64,000 bases of DNA from Eledone cirrhosa (Eukaryota > Mollusca > Cephalopoda > Octopoda > Eledonidae): assembly GCA_964016885.1 (NCBI GenBank), contig OZ024743.1:171360744-171424743 (forward strand), read 5' to 3'. Of the stretch, positions 10,463-22,745 are shown one piece after another. Each line of letters starts with the position of its first letter. Within the stretch, counting starts at the first letter, position 1. Made by a program: the position numbers and the translations under genes. The notes below the pieces were generated by a model. The model saw nothing but the letters and a program-made list of their open reading frames with translations, was not told where the DNA came from and made no database searches.

Positions 10463-13400
10463 CAGATAAAGGAAGGCGGCGGGTCAATCCTCATGATGGA
10501 CTCAGCTGATAGCCGGATCCGTCCTACACGCGACAGCAGGTGTTCGACATAAACCCATAAGTCAGCAATGCTCAGACAGTGGATGAGTGCGTGCAGGACG
10601 GTTTCGTCACCCTGCGTGCATCTCGGATAGACCCGACTGACGGTACTTCCAAGCCTGTAGAGTTTATCCCGAACTGGCAAAGTTCTCAGTAGCACTGCCA
10701 GGCCAGGGATTTATGGAAGTTATCCATAGGCCCGGCCAGAAAGTTCTCCCGAAGAAATTGGCTAGTTGATTTTCGTCGACGCCCAGAGTCTCCCCAAGGA
10801 TGTCATCATTCTTTCCCTCTATAGAACGCCAAGGTGGAGTTTCCACCGATCGCATTGCCTGACTGGTCGGGGCTGTAAGCGCCTGAAGACATTCCAGTCT
10901 CCAAGCGCCCCCTCCCCGGTCTTCGCTTCACTCAAGACTGCAGCTCCGTCAAGGAGACGAGCTGGGGAAATACGTGTCTAGCAAACGGCGACCACACCTG
11001 ATCACCGTCGAGGAAGAGGTGGAGATGTCGTAGGCTGAGCGCGTGTCTGTGCATCATCAGCCACGTCATTCCAGATCTCCGCGTAGCGGGTGTTGACAAC
11101 AGATGGACCGCCTGACCATCGGAGCGCGTCCCTTCCACAAAAAGTGAAAGAGCAAACGCTCCAGCGAAGTCAGGCGAAGCTTAGGACAAGGCACGACGGT
11201 CAGGCGGTAGTAGATTACGGACGCGATGTACGCGTTCGACACCTCCACTCGACCTTCCAGGGATAGCTTCCACTCGGCCCATTTCTGGGTGAGAGAGGCC
11301 ACCCTGCTCGTTACCACGTCCCAGTTTTCGTCCGTTTGGAGGTCCGGACCGAACCAGACCCCTAGCAATTTAACCGGTCCGTCCGTCCAGCGCCCGATGA
11401 CGCTGTTGGACGGCATGGATCTGCCTCTCAAGGTGCCGAGTTGCAGGCCCAACGACTTTTCGTGGTTGATCATTGCTCCTGTCACCTCCTCGTATTCTCT
11501 TAGTGTGGTGCCGATCGCCTTGATGTGTTTGGCGTTCGACACCACTACAGTGACGTCGTCTGCATATGCTGACGCGGATCTTCCGCATCCTAGTTCGCGC
11601 GGGACCGCCCTCAACGTCTCCAGTTTGTGCAGTAATGGCTCGAGAGTCAATACGTACAAGAGGGACGAGAGGGGACATCCTTGGACTGCGCACATGATGT
11701 TGAACGGTTCCGAAAGGTGACCGTTCACGCTCACCACAGAGCAGATGTCGCTGTGCATGGCAGCGATCCAGCCTCTGAAGACGGACCCAAAGCCAGCCGC
11801 CCTCAGGACTGCCGCTAGGTAACGATGGTCGACCCTATCGAAAGCTTTCGACTGATCTAAATTGATCAAGGACCCACCCGTGCCAGGTTCCCTAGCTACC
11901 CTCTCTACGATGTATCGCATGAGGTGGAGGTTGTCGTGGATGGATCTGTCGAGAATGGCGCATGTCTGCGCCTATCCCACCAGACCACTAACGACAAGCG
12001 CCAACCTCTTTGCTAGCACCTTGGCCAAAATCTTGAACTCTGTGTTTAGCAGAGTTATGGGCCTGAAATTATCTATGTTATCCTCCTTGTTCGGATCCTT
12101 TCTCAGCAGTGCCACCGCTCCTCGGCTCACAGAGCTGGGAATTCTCCCGTTCTGTTGCCAGTTGCAGTAGACGTCCGCCAAGAGGCCTCCGAACAAATCT
12201 GGCATCTGTACGTAAAGTTCATAGGGCAGACCATCCAAACCAGGCGATTTACCCCTTGTGCAGCCAGTCATTGCCTCCCGTACTTCAGCGGCTGTTATCG
12301 GCTTTTCGAAACACTCCGCCTCAGTGGCCGAGAGCCGCGGCAGTCCGTCGAGGTAGACACTAAAGTCCATCCTTCGACCCGGCCCACCGCTGCCCCCGAA
12401 CAGCTGAGCGAAGTGTCGCTGAAAAGCTTCACACATTTGCCCGGGATCGAGTAGCATGCGCCCGTCGTGGTCCACCAAAGACCGGATCGTGGCTTTGTTG
12501 CCACGACGCGCCTACTCCACTCGGGCCCATTGAACGGCCTTCGTTCCCTCGTGTCTGAAAGCAGGCATCCTAGCTCTGACAACGCAGCCTTCGTGCTTTT
12601 CATTGAAGAATTGGTCAAGGGCCAATTTCGCCGCAAGCACGTCGGTCGCGATGCCTTTGCAAAGCGCCTCGTCTAATTTTCTAACTAGTTCTCCCTCTGC
12701 TCTATTTTTCTCTATTGCTAAAGCCTTACTAAACCTAATGGATTCTATTCTAATCGCTCTTTTCACAGCATACCACCACTTGTTGACGATGGCCCCCGTC
12801 AACGCCCGCTTAACTAGTTCGCTAATCCGGTCTCTGTAGGCCTTGCGCGCTGGTAAGGACGCGTTTAGCATCCAGTAGCCGGATCCTCGTCTATGAAGCC
12901 TATCTCCGTCAAGCACACAGATCACGAATTTGTGGTCCGTGTAGCTGACTATCTTGAAGTGTGGACAGCCTATGCTAGACCTATCTATTTCCCTACAAAA
13001 TACTCTATCTAGATATGATCTGGATGACCCTATGCGATTTGTCCAAGTCCACATTGTCACATTCGGGAAATCCAATCGGTACCTGTCAGACAGTTCACAA
13101 CGCCTGAGCAGGTTGGTGAGGCTCTTGCACCCTCCACCCCTATCCGCTAATCCCACACAGTCCCAGCGTGCATCTAAGATCCCGTTCCAGTCGCCCACTA
13201 ACACTAAAGGGCGGGACGTTCCAACAAATTTCTCCAGACGCCGGAAGAAATCAGGCCGCCCTGCTCCTGTCGGGGCATAGACGGCTACTAGCCTGAAAGC
13301 TTGCCCGTCTCCGCTGGTCACGTCCAGCACCACCAACTTACCCTCTGGGTCCAGGAAGATGGCCCGTATGGCGAGATCCAAACCTCTCTGAAAAAGCACA

Positions 13401-13612
13401 GCAACTCCACCCCCCGATCCAGGACGGCTGGGAGATGCGTACACATCGTAGCCGCCGAAGATCGGTGCGAAGGCCCGTGCTTCGGAGATTCTGGTCTCGC
13501 TGATGGCCACTACATCTATGTTTAGTGACCTGAGGTCGTTGAGCAGGTGACCCTGCTTCCATGACGACCCCAAGCCACGCGCATTTATGCTACCTATTCT
13601 GAGTGAGGTCAT
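10463..13612 (-). pseudogene. E2 ORF2: endonuclease-RT, frameshifted and 3' truncated
   Basis: The endonuclease frame (13612-12512) carries AISETRI, LVGDWNGILDARWDCVG and SYTDHKFV. RT pieces follow at 12478-11972 (RPITLLNTEFKILAKVLAKR) and 11920-11066 (INLDQSKAFDRVDHRYL, catalytic SAYADDVTVVV near 11560), with further frames at 11138-10932, 10855-10664 and 10695-10462 (YPRCTQGDETVLHALIHC). At least four frameshifts separate them, so it is not functional. The start ATG is in context AAACATGACC, 36 nt after the ORF1 stop. Confidence 0.85.
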
Positions 13613-13647
13613 GTTTAAAATGGAGTGGAAAAGATGGGAAAGACCAC

Positions 13648-15787
13648 TTACCGTACTTTTTGTAGAGGAAGGATGGTTTCTCCATCCCTTTTCACTTGAT
13701 CGTCTGGTGAAGGGACCGTTGAATTGTCCCTTCGGCTGGTGTTCGGCTCTTCCATGAGTATGGCCGAATATACTCTCCGGTTGAGAGTCCCTCCTAGATC
13801 TCTGAAATCACCAACTGCGTTGGGGAATTTCGTTTTAATGTTTGTGTATTGTTTCTGTGCTATTTTTACCAGTCTTATGTTCGTTGGCGTTTTGATTGGT
13901 GCTGGTATTATGTTGTCGTGCTCTGAAATGTCTGTGTGTTCAATTATGTAAGTCATTAGTTTTTTGTTGTGTATATTTATTGCCGTGCATTTGTTTTTCT
14001 GGGGGTGGGGTGTGGTTCTGCTATTTTCTTGTCGTTGTTGCTGGGTGTGTGTGTTTTGTTGTTGTGTTTGCGACGTTGGTGCTTGTGGTGGTGGTGTTGA
14101 AGGTGTTGTTGTTGTTGGCGGTGGGGTTGTCGCCGGTGGTGATGGTGGTGCTAGTGTGGGTGGTGATGATGTTGGTGGTGTTGCTGCTGTGAGTCTCTTT
14201 GCAGTAGCCTTTACCCTTTTTTCATTTCTTTCCTCCCTTTTCGAAGGCGACGATGCGCTGCTTCTGCGTTTGTGCCTTCTTACAACCTTTTGTCATCCCT
14301 CTCCCACCTCACACTCCATGTCTGATTCTGTGAGGTCGGGGAGGGGTACCAGCTCCACTCTTTCACTTGTTGTTGTTGGTGATGTTTGTACTGGAGTCTC
14401 TTTTGCAGCTGCATTTGGTATTGCTGTTGTTAATACTTCCACTGCTGCAGCTGCTTTTGATTTCCGTGGCGTGGGTATGGGTGCCACGGACCTATCGTTC
14501 CTGGTTGCCGCTTGTCCTGTTGCTGGTAGCCGTGGAGCCGGTTTCGGAAGGAGGGTGGTTTTCTCCTTTCTCAGGGTCTTCTCGTTGCAGAAGGCCCTGA
14601 GGTGAGTCTTCGATCCACAGTGAAAGCATTTCGGGCATTTGCCCTCAAGACTTATGGGCAGTTGAGTGCCGTTATCGAAGTCTATCACATCCGGGACAGC
14701 TTCGATGCACTCCTGGTTGGTTTGGATTAACATCTCAATGGAGGTGCCGACCCAATCTTCTCTTACTCTTTTCTGTACTTGCAGTACAGTTGTTTTGTCC
14801 TCGATTCCGACGAGGACAGACGCATCCAGCCATGAAGGGGCCATCCTGGGTGGGGGGGACGTGGGTCAGTTTGACCCTCACAATTTTTTGCCTGCAGTAG
14901 GAGGGCACCAACACCATTTCCTCGTTCCTTAGGGTCACTAAGGATTGAGCCTTTGCCTCCTGGGGTGTGGCAAAAAGCACGTCTTCGGTGGCATATTTCT
15001 TGCCTCGGGTGATATGCGTTTTCCGCTGCCACACAGACCCTAAGGCTTTTTGTATTTGAGCCTCTGTGGCTCTTTCAACCCTACGGGATTTTGTGCTTAC
15101 TGTACGGTACGTGACCGTACAGTACTGTTGGGTTTCGAAAAATGTTTCGGCTGCCTTGCAGATTGCTCGGTGTCCGGTTTTCGTCACCATCTTCTTCGCT
15201 TCCCGTAATTCCTCATTTGTTATGAGGATGGTTTCCAGGTTCTTTGCGATACCTGCAAACGGGATTGGTTTTTCTTTGCTGCTGTTGTTGTTGTTGTTGT
15301 TGTTGTTGTCGTCAGAGCTGCTGTTACTTTTGTTGTTGCTGCAGGTACTACGACTACTGCCGCCGCCGCTGTTGCTGTGGTTGTTGTTGTTGTTGCTGCT
15401 GCTGCTGTTGTTGTTACTGTTGCTGCTAATGCTATTGTTGTTTATGCTGCTGCTGATGCTGTTGCGGCTGCTACTGTTGTTTTCCTTGTCACTGTTGCTG
15501 CTGCTGCTGTTATTACGGCTGCTACTGCTATTATTCATAACGTCAGATGAATGAAATGGGTTTTCGTATTTCCCGCACACCTTTTTCGTCGTTGTCGTGG
15601 AGAAATGTTGCACGCTTTCTACGTGATTTTTCTTTACTGGCGTCGCTTGCGAAAGAGAAGGGAGGGAGAGAGACACATTTAGAGAAGGGAGGGAGAGAGA
15701 CAATCTTCTCTCTGCTGTAGTGAAGATTGAGGAAGAAGAAGACGGAATGAGTGGGAGTGACTTGTGAAAATTCTTTTTCGTAGCCAT
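13648..15787 (-). pseudogene. E2 ORF1: Ser/Asn-rich nucleic-acid-binding protein with CCHC knuckle
   Basis: The likely start is the ATG at 15787 (MATKKNFHKS), 26 nt downstream of the first 5'-UTR hairpin; the frame itself is open from 15823. A Ser/Asn low-complexity region encoded by triplet repeats spans 15240-15540. A conserved domain (HRAICKAAETFFETQQY, GSVWQRKTHITRGKKYATED) follows, then a shift to the frame 14844-14293 with GTSIEMLIQTNQECIEAVPD and the zinc knuckle KCFHCGSKTHLRAFC (CX2CX4HX4C). The C-terminal part lies at 13956-13648 (IRLVKIAQKQYTNIKTKFPN). LINE ORF1 proteins bind element RNA. Frameshifts break this copy. Long valine/leucine-rich frames on the plus strand here are shadows. 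Confidence 0.75.
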
Positions 15788-15812
15788 GTTTTTTTTTTGG
15801 TTTAAAATAAAT

Positions 15813-15898
15813 ATTGGGCACAAAACCCCAATAAGCGGTTATTTAACCCCGAAGGGCCAAATAACGGGCAAAAAGACCCCTCTCACGAGGAGGAGGGT
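15813..15898 (-). promoter_or_regulatory. E2 5'-UTR hairpin series
   Basis: Three inverted repeats lie just upstream of ORF1: ATTGGG/CCCAAT at 15813-15832, GTTATTT..CCC/GGG..AAATAAC at 15838-15865, and ACCC-CTC/GGAGGGT at about 15876-15898 with a mismatch. Equivalent hairpins with different sequences occur at the same place in E3, E4 and E5. Confidence 0.7.
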
Positions 15899-16002
15899 GT
15901 TTTTGTCTACAATTTGGTTAAAGTTTTAAACAATTTACAATTGTTATAGCGGTCAAAATTTACAATACCTTACAGAGCCGAGCCTCCGTCAACCATAGCA
16001 TT

Positions 16003-16020
16003 CAATAATAATAATAATAA
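16003..16020. repeat. TAA tract shared by E2 (5' end) and E3 (3' end)
   Basis: Six AAT/TAA units. E2 begins directly left of it and E3 ends directly right of it, both on the minus strand, so one tract separates two independently truncated copies. Confidence 0.9.
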
Positions 16021-16370
16021 TGTTTTGTTTTCTTTATTAACCACAAGGGTTTACATAAAGTAGACATTAAGGACAGTACAGGACAATACAGGACGGTACA
16101 AATGGGCATTTCTGCGTGTAAAAAAATAAGAGGGGACAATACAAAAGACTGGGACAGTTGGGTTTTACATAAAAATCGAGTAAACAATATGAATAAACAA
16201 AGTAACAATAACAAAGTAACAATAAAGTAACAAGAAAATTACAAGAAAAAAATTCCCCAATAGGGGGGATGACCACCTAGGGTTCGCTCAGGTACCCCAC
16301 CAGTCCTGAACGATCCGACGCTTCGAGAGCACCCTGGAAGGGCACCCCTCTCCTCTTCAAATTTACCTAA

Positions 16371-19300
16371 CTACAGCCGCATGACCAGAGTAGGCCCACT
16401 CACACGGGCCATTCTCGCCACATTCACCCACCTTTCAGCAAATGTACTGGGGGATTGGCCGAAGAGAAAAGTGTCTGTCTTCAGTCCTTTCAACTTCGTC
16501 CACCATAGAACCTCTTTCGCTACTGCCACCAGACAGAGGAAAATTACCTGCCCTTCCTGGCCAAAAGAAGGCGGCGGGTCGATCTTCACTATGGACTCGG
16601 CCGATAGCCGGATCCGTTCTACACGCCACAACAGCTGTTCAACATAACTCCACAAGTCAGTAATGCACGGACACTGGACGAGTGCGTGCAGAACGGTTTC
16701 GTCGCTCTGCGCGCATCTCGGACAGGTCCGTCTGACAGCACTTCCGTGTCTGTAGAGTTTATCTCGAACCGGCAGTGCCCCCCGGTAGCACTGCCAAGCG
16801 AGGGATTTTTGGAAATTATCCATCGTCCCCGGCTCGAAAGTCCTCCGGTACAGACTGGTTAGTTCGACTTCGTTGACTCCCAGAGCCTCTCCGAGTGCGT
16901 CGTCGCACTTGCCCACCACTAATCCTCTATAGAACTCGAGAGTGAAAGTTCCACTGACCGCATTTCCCGCCTGGTTGAGGGCAGTGAGTGCCTGGCAACA
17001 TTCCAGATGCCAGTCACCCAGTCTCAGTCTCTTCTTGACCCAGGACTGCAACTCAGTCAAAGAAACGAGCTGCGGAAAGGCCCGTCTGACAAACGGCGAC
17101 CACACCTGTTCACCGTTTAGGCAGAATATCTGGAGATGCCGCAGCCTCAGCGCGTGCCTGCGCATCATTTGCCACGGCATGCCCAGCCCTCCACGTAGAG
17201 GGTGCTGGCAGCAGATGGACCGCCTCACCAGCGGAACCTGACCCCTCCACAAGAATTTGAAGAGGAGCCGCTCTAAGATGGCGAGGCGCGAACGGGGACT
17301 AGGGACGACAGTCAGACGGTAGTAGATGACGGACGCGGTGTACGCGTTCGCCACCTCCACCCGACCTTTCAATGATAGCTTCATCCCAACCCATTTCTGG
17401 GTGAGACTGATTACCCTGCCCGTCACCTCGTCCCAATTCTTATCAACCTGGAAGTTTGGCCCGAACCAAACCCCGAGCAACTTTACCGGTCCGTCCGTCC
17501 AGCGCCTAACGACGCTGTTGGACGGCATGGACGGCAGGTGCCGAGTTGCAAGCCTACTGACTTTTCCGGGTTAAGTTTTGCTCCCGTCAACCTTTCATAT
17601 TCCTCCAATAAGTTGCCGACCACCTCGATTTCTGAGGTGTCCGACACCATCACCGTGATGTCGTCTGCATAAGCCGACACAGCCTTTCCGCGTCCCGGTT
17701 TGAGCGGGATGCCCTGCAACAGCTCCAACTTCCGCAGTAAAGGCTCGAGAGAGTCAATACGTACATAAGGGAGGATAGAGGGCACCCTTGACGGACCGAT
17801 CGGGAGACCTGAAACGGTTCCGAGAGGTGACCATTAATTTTGACCATCGAGCAGGTGCCGCTGTGCATTGCAGCGATCCAGCCTCTGAAGACGGGGCCGA
17901 AGCCAGCCACCCTGAGGACAGCCTCCAGGTACCGATGGTCGACCCTATCGAATGCTTTCGATTGATCTAAATTGATCAGAGCCCCATCGAAGCCAAGTTT
18001 ACACCCTACCCTCTCTATTCTATGATGTATCGCATTAGGTGGAGGTTGTCGTGTATGGACCTGGTTGGGATTGCGCAAGTTTGCGCCTCCCCAACCAAAT
18101 CCCTGACGACAAGCGCCAACTTCTTCGCTAACACCTTGGCCAAAATCTTAAACTCTGTGTTGAGCAGAGTTATGGGCCTGAAATTGTCTAATGTGTCCCT
18201 CTTGTTCTCGTCTTTCCTTATCAGTGTCACTACGCTCCGGCTCACAGAACTGGGAATACTCCCGTTTTGCTGCCAGTTGCAGTAGAGGGCTTCGAGGAGA
18301 TTGCAGAACAAGTCTGGCATATTTACGTAAAGCTCGTAGGGCAGACCATCCAAACCGGGTGACTTGTGCCTCATGCAGCCTACAAGGGCATCCTGAATCT
18401 AGGCTGAAGTAATTGGCCTTTCGTAGCGCCCAGCGTCAGCCGTCGAGAGTTGCGGCAAGCCATCGAGGTAGGGACTGAAGTTCGCCACCATCTCTGTCCC
18501 GCCACTTCCCCCGAACAACCGAGCAAAATGTTAGCGAAAGGCCTCACACATCCTCTTGGAATTGCACAGCTCGTGCCCGTCTCGGTCCGTCAAAGACCAA
18601 ATCGTGGTTTTATTACCACGCTGCGCCTCTGCCACGCGGGCCCATCGAACAGCTTTGGTTTCTTCGTTTCTCAGAGCACGCGCCTTAGCTCTGACAATGC
18701 AACCTTCGTGTTTCGCATTGAAGAAATGGTCTAATGCCATTCTCGCCGCTAGCACATCAGTTGCAATGCCACTACCAATAGCCTCGTCTAACTTATCTAC
18801 CAACTCCCCCTCCTTTCTATTTTTCTCTAACGCTACTTCTTTGCTAAACTCTATCGACATTACTCTAATCTCTCTTTTGAGAGCCCCCCACCATCTATTG
18901 TTGACGACTCCCCCTGTCAACTTTTTCTTAACTAAATTGTTGACCTGGTCCCTGTAAGCCTTACGAGCCGGAAATGACATGTTTAGCTACTAGTAACCAG
19001 GTTCTAACCTACGCGTCTTATCTAGGTCGACCATACAGATCACAAACTTGTGATCTGAATAGGCGACCGTTTCAAAACGTGGACCGCTTACACTATTTCT
19101 GTCTATTTTCCTAATGAATATCCTGTCTATATACGATCTAGATAACCCTATGCGGTTAGCCCAGGTCCACAATGGCGCATTATGGAAATCTAGTCGGTAC
19201 CTGTCAGACAGTTGGAACTTGCTGATCAGGTTCTTGAGGCTTTTGCACCCCCCACTCCTATCGGATACTCCCACACAGTCCCAGCGTGTGTCTAAGATGC

Positions 19301-19730
19301 CGTTCCAGTCCCCCACTAACAGTAAAGGGCGAGACGTACCCAGAAAAGCTTCCAGGCGTCTAAAGAAGTCCGGCCGTCCTGCCCCAGTAGGAGCATAGAC
19401 GGCCACCAGTCTAAAGGCACCACCTTCATTATTGTTCACGTCCAGGACCACCAGCTTCCCGTCCGGGTCCCGGAAGATCGATCTTACCTCGAGATCCAGG
19501 CCTTTCCTAAACAGCACTGCCACCCCGCCCCCCATTCCCGGCCGGCTAACAGATACAAAGATCTGATAGTCGTCGAAAATGGGGGCTAGTGCGCGCGTGT
19601 CGGAAATCCTGGTCTCGCTGACTGCAATTACATCCATTTCTATAGACCTGAGGTCGTTGAGCAGGTGACCCTGCTTCCAGGACCATCCCAGGCCTCGAAC
19701 ATTTAAACATCCTACTCTTAATACGGCCAT
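16371..19730 (-). pseudogene. E3 ORF2: APE endonuclease-reverse transcriptase, frameshifted
   Basis: The endonuclease (19730-18990) has AVSETRI, LVGDWNGILDTRWDCVG and AYSDHKFV, so the catalytic positions are kept. Successive frames give NNLVKKKLTGGVVNNRWW (18980-18531), RPITLLNTEFKILAKVLAKK (18374-18015), INLDQSKAFDRVDHRYLEAV (18078-17650), catalytic SAYADDITVMV (17785-17483) and the RT thumb to the C-terminal motif CPRCAQSDETVLHALVQC (17528-16371). About five frameshifts or small deletions disable it; a deletion near 17535 removes several codons after QLGT. The ATG at 19730 is in context GCCAACATGGCC, 33 nt after the ORF1 stop. Confidence 0.85.
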
Positions 19731-19763
19731 GTTGGCAGGTTAAACAGAGAGAGAGAGGAAGGT

Positions 19764-21722
19764 TTACTTACCTTCCGGGCTCTTGTGAAGGTCGGGTTGT
19801 TCGACCACCATAGTTAGTGGGGTTTCTTTTGGGAACCCCTTTAAAAGTCTTGAAGTGGGTTTTACGTTCGGGGTTCCCACGTCCCGAGGAAAGCTGTCTC
19901 GTATTTCTTTGAATATGTCGAGCGACATTCGCACCAGAACCAAATCTTCCGGCACGCGAAATGTGCTCGATTTAAAAATTCCCCCCTCTTTTTGTATATT
20001 TTCACTTCGTGCTACGAGGGCCACCAGTTCCTTGTTGGCCCTCCTGACGAGCACGAAATTTTTTATGTTTTGTTGGTGTGATTTTATTTGTTTGCGTGGC
20101 TGTGGTGGTGATGGTTTTGGTGGTGTTGTTTCGGTTGTATCTGTGTTTGTTGTGAGTGCGGTGTCTGTGGTTTCAGATGTTTGTGTGTATATTTGTTCTT
20201 GCGTCTGTTTCGGTTGTTCGCGTTTGGGGGATTCTGGTGATGGTGATGGTGGTGTTGATGTTGGTGTTATTGGAGAGATGTTTGCGTGGGTGGTGTCTGC
20301 ATTTTTTTTTTGTGGGTGCTTTTGTGCTTTGTTGAGTTTTTTTTTTCTTTTTGTGTTTATTTTTTTGTATTTTGGGGGATTTGGGATTTCCCTCATTTTC
20401 ACTACTGGTAGATGAGGGGCCTGTGTCTGTAGTGAGTCTGTATGTATGTTTAAGGTTTTATTGGTGTGTGTATTTTTTGGGGAAGGGGGAATTTGACAGC
20501 TTTCCTCGTTTCCCCCCTGGGTGGTCAATGTTGGTGGTGGTCTTTCTATTGGTGTTGTTGTTGGTGGTGGTGGTTTTGCCGGTGCAGGTGTTGGTTGTGG
20601 TCCTCGCCCCGGCGTCGGCAGCAGTGGAGCCTTTCAACCCCTTGCCTCTTTCAGCAGTTGAGGGCAGAAGGCTCGCCTTTTGCCTTCGGTCATAATGTGA
20701 ATGACAGTCCCATTCTGAAGGCGGATGTGGTCTGGGATTGTCTTCACATTCTCGGGCCTGATCTGGAGAAGGATCTCCAGGTCAACCCCGGACCAGTCCT
20801 CTCTGGCCGTTCTGGTCACTTCTATAGGGACTGTATCCGTCCCTTCCACAATAACACATCCCAGAAGCCACCACATGTCAAGTCCTGGTGGGATTCTGGG
20901 AATGCGGAGACGGGCCGTTCTTTTTCCCATGTGGGAGGGGTACATTATGACCTTGCTGGTTTTGCAAGGAGTCATAGCAAGGGCTTCTGACTTGAACAAC
21001 ACCGAAATGGTGCCGTACTGTCTGCCCCTCTCTATGTACTGGGTCTCTTCTCTGATGCACCTCAGCGCGACTTCGACATCTTCTTGTGGGATTAACGCTG
21101 CCCTTTTGGTTTGTGCTGAGATGCATCTATAATGCACCGTTTTGCGCTCCACTGCCTCAATAGCTTCTACCGGGACAGTTAAGTTGGCCCAAGTTTGCTC
21201 TTGCTTGATGAGCTTCCATGCCTGGGCCAACTTTTCATCTTTGTTTGAGAGGTCCATGTTGAAGCATGGCCTCTTTTTTGCTGCTGCCGCAGCGAAAGTG
21301 GTCTTGTTTTCGTTGGTGTTGTTGACGTTGTTCTTGTTGGTGTTGTTGTTAGCACTGTCGCTGTTATCATTGTTGTCTTTGTTGCCACCGTTGTTCTCGG
21401 TGCAGTTGGTATTGTTGCTGTTGGTGTTGTCGCTATATGTTTTCATGTTAGTGGTGTTGATATTATTGTTGTATTTGTTTTTGTTATTTTGTTATCTGTA
21501 TTTTCGTTGTCACTGTTACTGTCATTTTTTTCAAAATTAGAGTTCTTATTGGTATCATTGGTGTCTTTGTTTACCTTGTTTGTGGTGGTGTTTGTGTTAT
21601 CAATGTGTGTTAATTTCGCTGTGGCGCTCCTCTCAACTTTACGTCGTTGTCGCACGACAGCCGACATATCGCTGGGGGCGTGGCTCAGCCATATTTTTTT
21701 TCTTCGTAAATTTTTTAACATG
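19764..21722 (-). pseudogene. E3 ORF1, zinc knuckle deleted
   Basis: The likely start is the ATG at 21722 (MLKNLRRKKIWLSH), 20 nt after the last 5'-UTR hairpin. An Asn/Thr-rich region precedes a conserved domain (20634-21446) with HYRCISAQTKRAA, YGTISVLFKSEALA, YPSHMGKRTARLRIP and GVDLEILLQIRPENVKTIPD, which lines up with E5. Where E2 and E5 have the CCHC knuckle, E3 has only EGKRRAFCPQ: the first two Cys and the His are gone, apparently by an in-frame deletion near 20690. The C-terminal part (20528-19764) is Thr/Pro/Lys-rich and ends DLHKSPEGK. Frames are broken near 21445 and 20550-20630. Confidence 0.75.
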
Positions 21723-21741
21723 TAAAAAAAAGTTAAAATAT

Positions 21742-21810
21742 TTGGGCCAAAAGGCCCAATTATTATACTTTTCCCTTCACGGGGCAAAGTCTAAGGGCTT
21801 ATATCCCTTA
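21742..21810 (-). promoter_or_regulatory. E3 5'-UTR hairpin series
   Basis: TTGGGCC-AAAA-GGCCCAA is a perfect hairpin at 21742-21759. CTTTTCCC/GGGGCAAAG pairs at 21768-21789 with one mismatch, and TAAGGG/CCCTTA at 21792-21810. The first hairpin lies 20 nt from the ORF1 start. Confidence 0.75.
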
Positions 21811-21897
21811 CACAACAAAACATATTTAACAACAAATAATTTAAACAGGCAAATAAAGCGACTTACTGTGAGCGAGCAAAATACGTCCGCTTAGACC

Positions 21898-21929
<32 letters not shown>
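21898..21929. repeat. TAA tract between E3 (5' end) and R4/Dong-like copy A (5' end)
   Basis: About ten AAT/TAA units. E3 (minus) starts to its left and copy A (plus) starts to its right. Confidence 0.95.
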
Positions 21930-21930
<1 letters not shown>

Positions 21931-22745
21931 GAAAACGCACATGGTGGATATATATCGTTATGGAATCACTCCCGTAAGTTTTTGATTTTTACTTCTTTAA
22001 AACAACTGTGATAGAATAATTCTTATTACAAATGAACAATAAGATTACAGTTTTCACGCTCAGCAAGCCATAACGCATCATTTAATATTTAATTTTGGAT
22101 CAGAAATGTTATAGTTGAAAAAGAGGAAAATGGCAAAATGGCTAAATAGCTAAATGGCTAAGTGGACAGACAGAAAAATAATTTCACCACCAACACCACC
22201 ACCGCCACCATCTCCACTACCACGCCAAAAACTCTAGTGAAGTTACCTCAACTTCTATTTCTACTTCAACTTCAACACCATCACTACAGTACTACGATCA
22301 CATCACCACCACCACTGCCTCATTATCACTACCGCCGCTATTCTCTCCCACTACCTCCTGCTAAGACATGCATCGTAGTGTCCCCACTAAAAGAGGAAGG
22401 CATTAAAAGATATAAATAGACTGATTTGATGACCCGGTCAAAAAATTCAAAAATCCAAAAATCAAAATCAAAGCAGCACAGCAACAACGAAAAACGTAAA
22501 GAAAATAAAAATAAAAAGAAAAACAAACAGACAGAGAAGAGAAAAGAAAAATTAAGTCAGACATTCAAACATTACATTACAATGAAACTTATGCTTATTC
22601 TTTTTTTTTTTTTTTACCAATTTGTTTGTTTGTTTATTTATGTTCGTCTACATCGTGATAGTGCCACACAAAAATCACCGGGAGTGATGAAATCACCGGT
22701 GGTTATGTAACCATACATTCACCAATCCTCGATAAGAGTGTTTAA

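Larger units (their letters stand above)
10463..16002 (-). mobile_element. E2: Tx1/L1-like LINE, 3' truncated
   Basis: The 5' end meets a TAA tract at 16003. The order in element sense is 5' UTR with hairpins (16002-15790), ORF1 (15787 to about 13648) and ORF2 (13612-10463). The element stops within the ORF2 C-terminus (after SIMRIDPPPSF, matched to E1 near 3560), so about 100 codons and the 3' UTR are missing. Loss of the 3' end is unusual for a LINE and implies later deletion or rearrangement, perhaps linked to the neighbouring minisatellite. Confidence 0.8.
16022..21897 (-). mobile_element. E3: Tx1/L1-like LINE, full length (5.9 kb)
   Basis: Bounded by TAA tracts on both sides (16003-16020 and 21898-21929). 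In element sense it has a 5' UTR with hairpins, ORF1 (21722-19764), ORF2 (19730-16371) and a 3' UTR of about 350 bp ending in CCCTTGTGGTTAATAAAGAA followed by a short bridge and ATT repeats. It is complete in outline but both ORFs are broken. Confidence 0.85.

Noticed and set aside
13896..15554. Plus-strand Val/Leu/Cys-rich frames that look like membrane proteins
   Set aside because: They are antisense shadows of the Asn/Ser/Thr-rich ORF1 of LINE E2 (similar shadows at 19855-20695, 21142-21725, 33940-34503 and 35069-35538).
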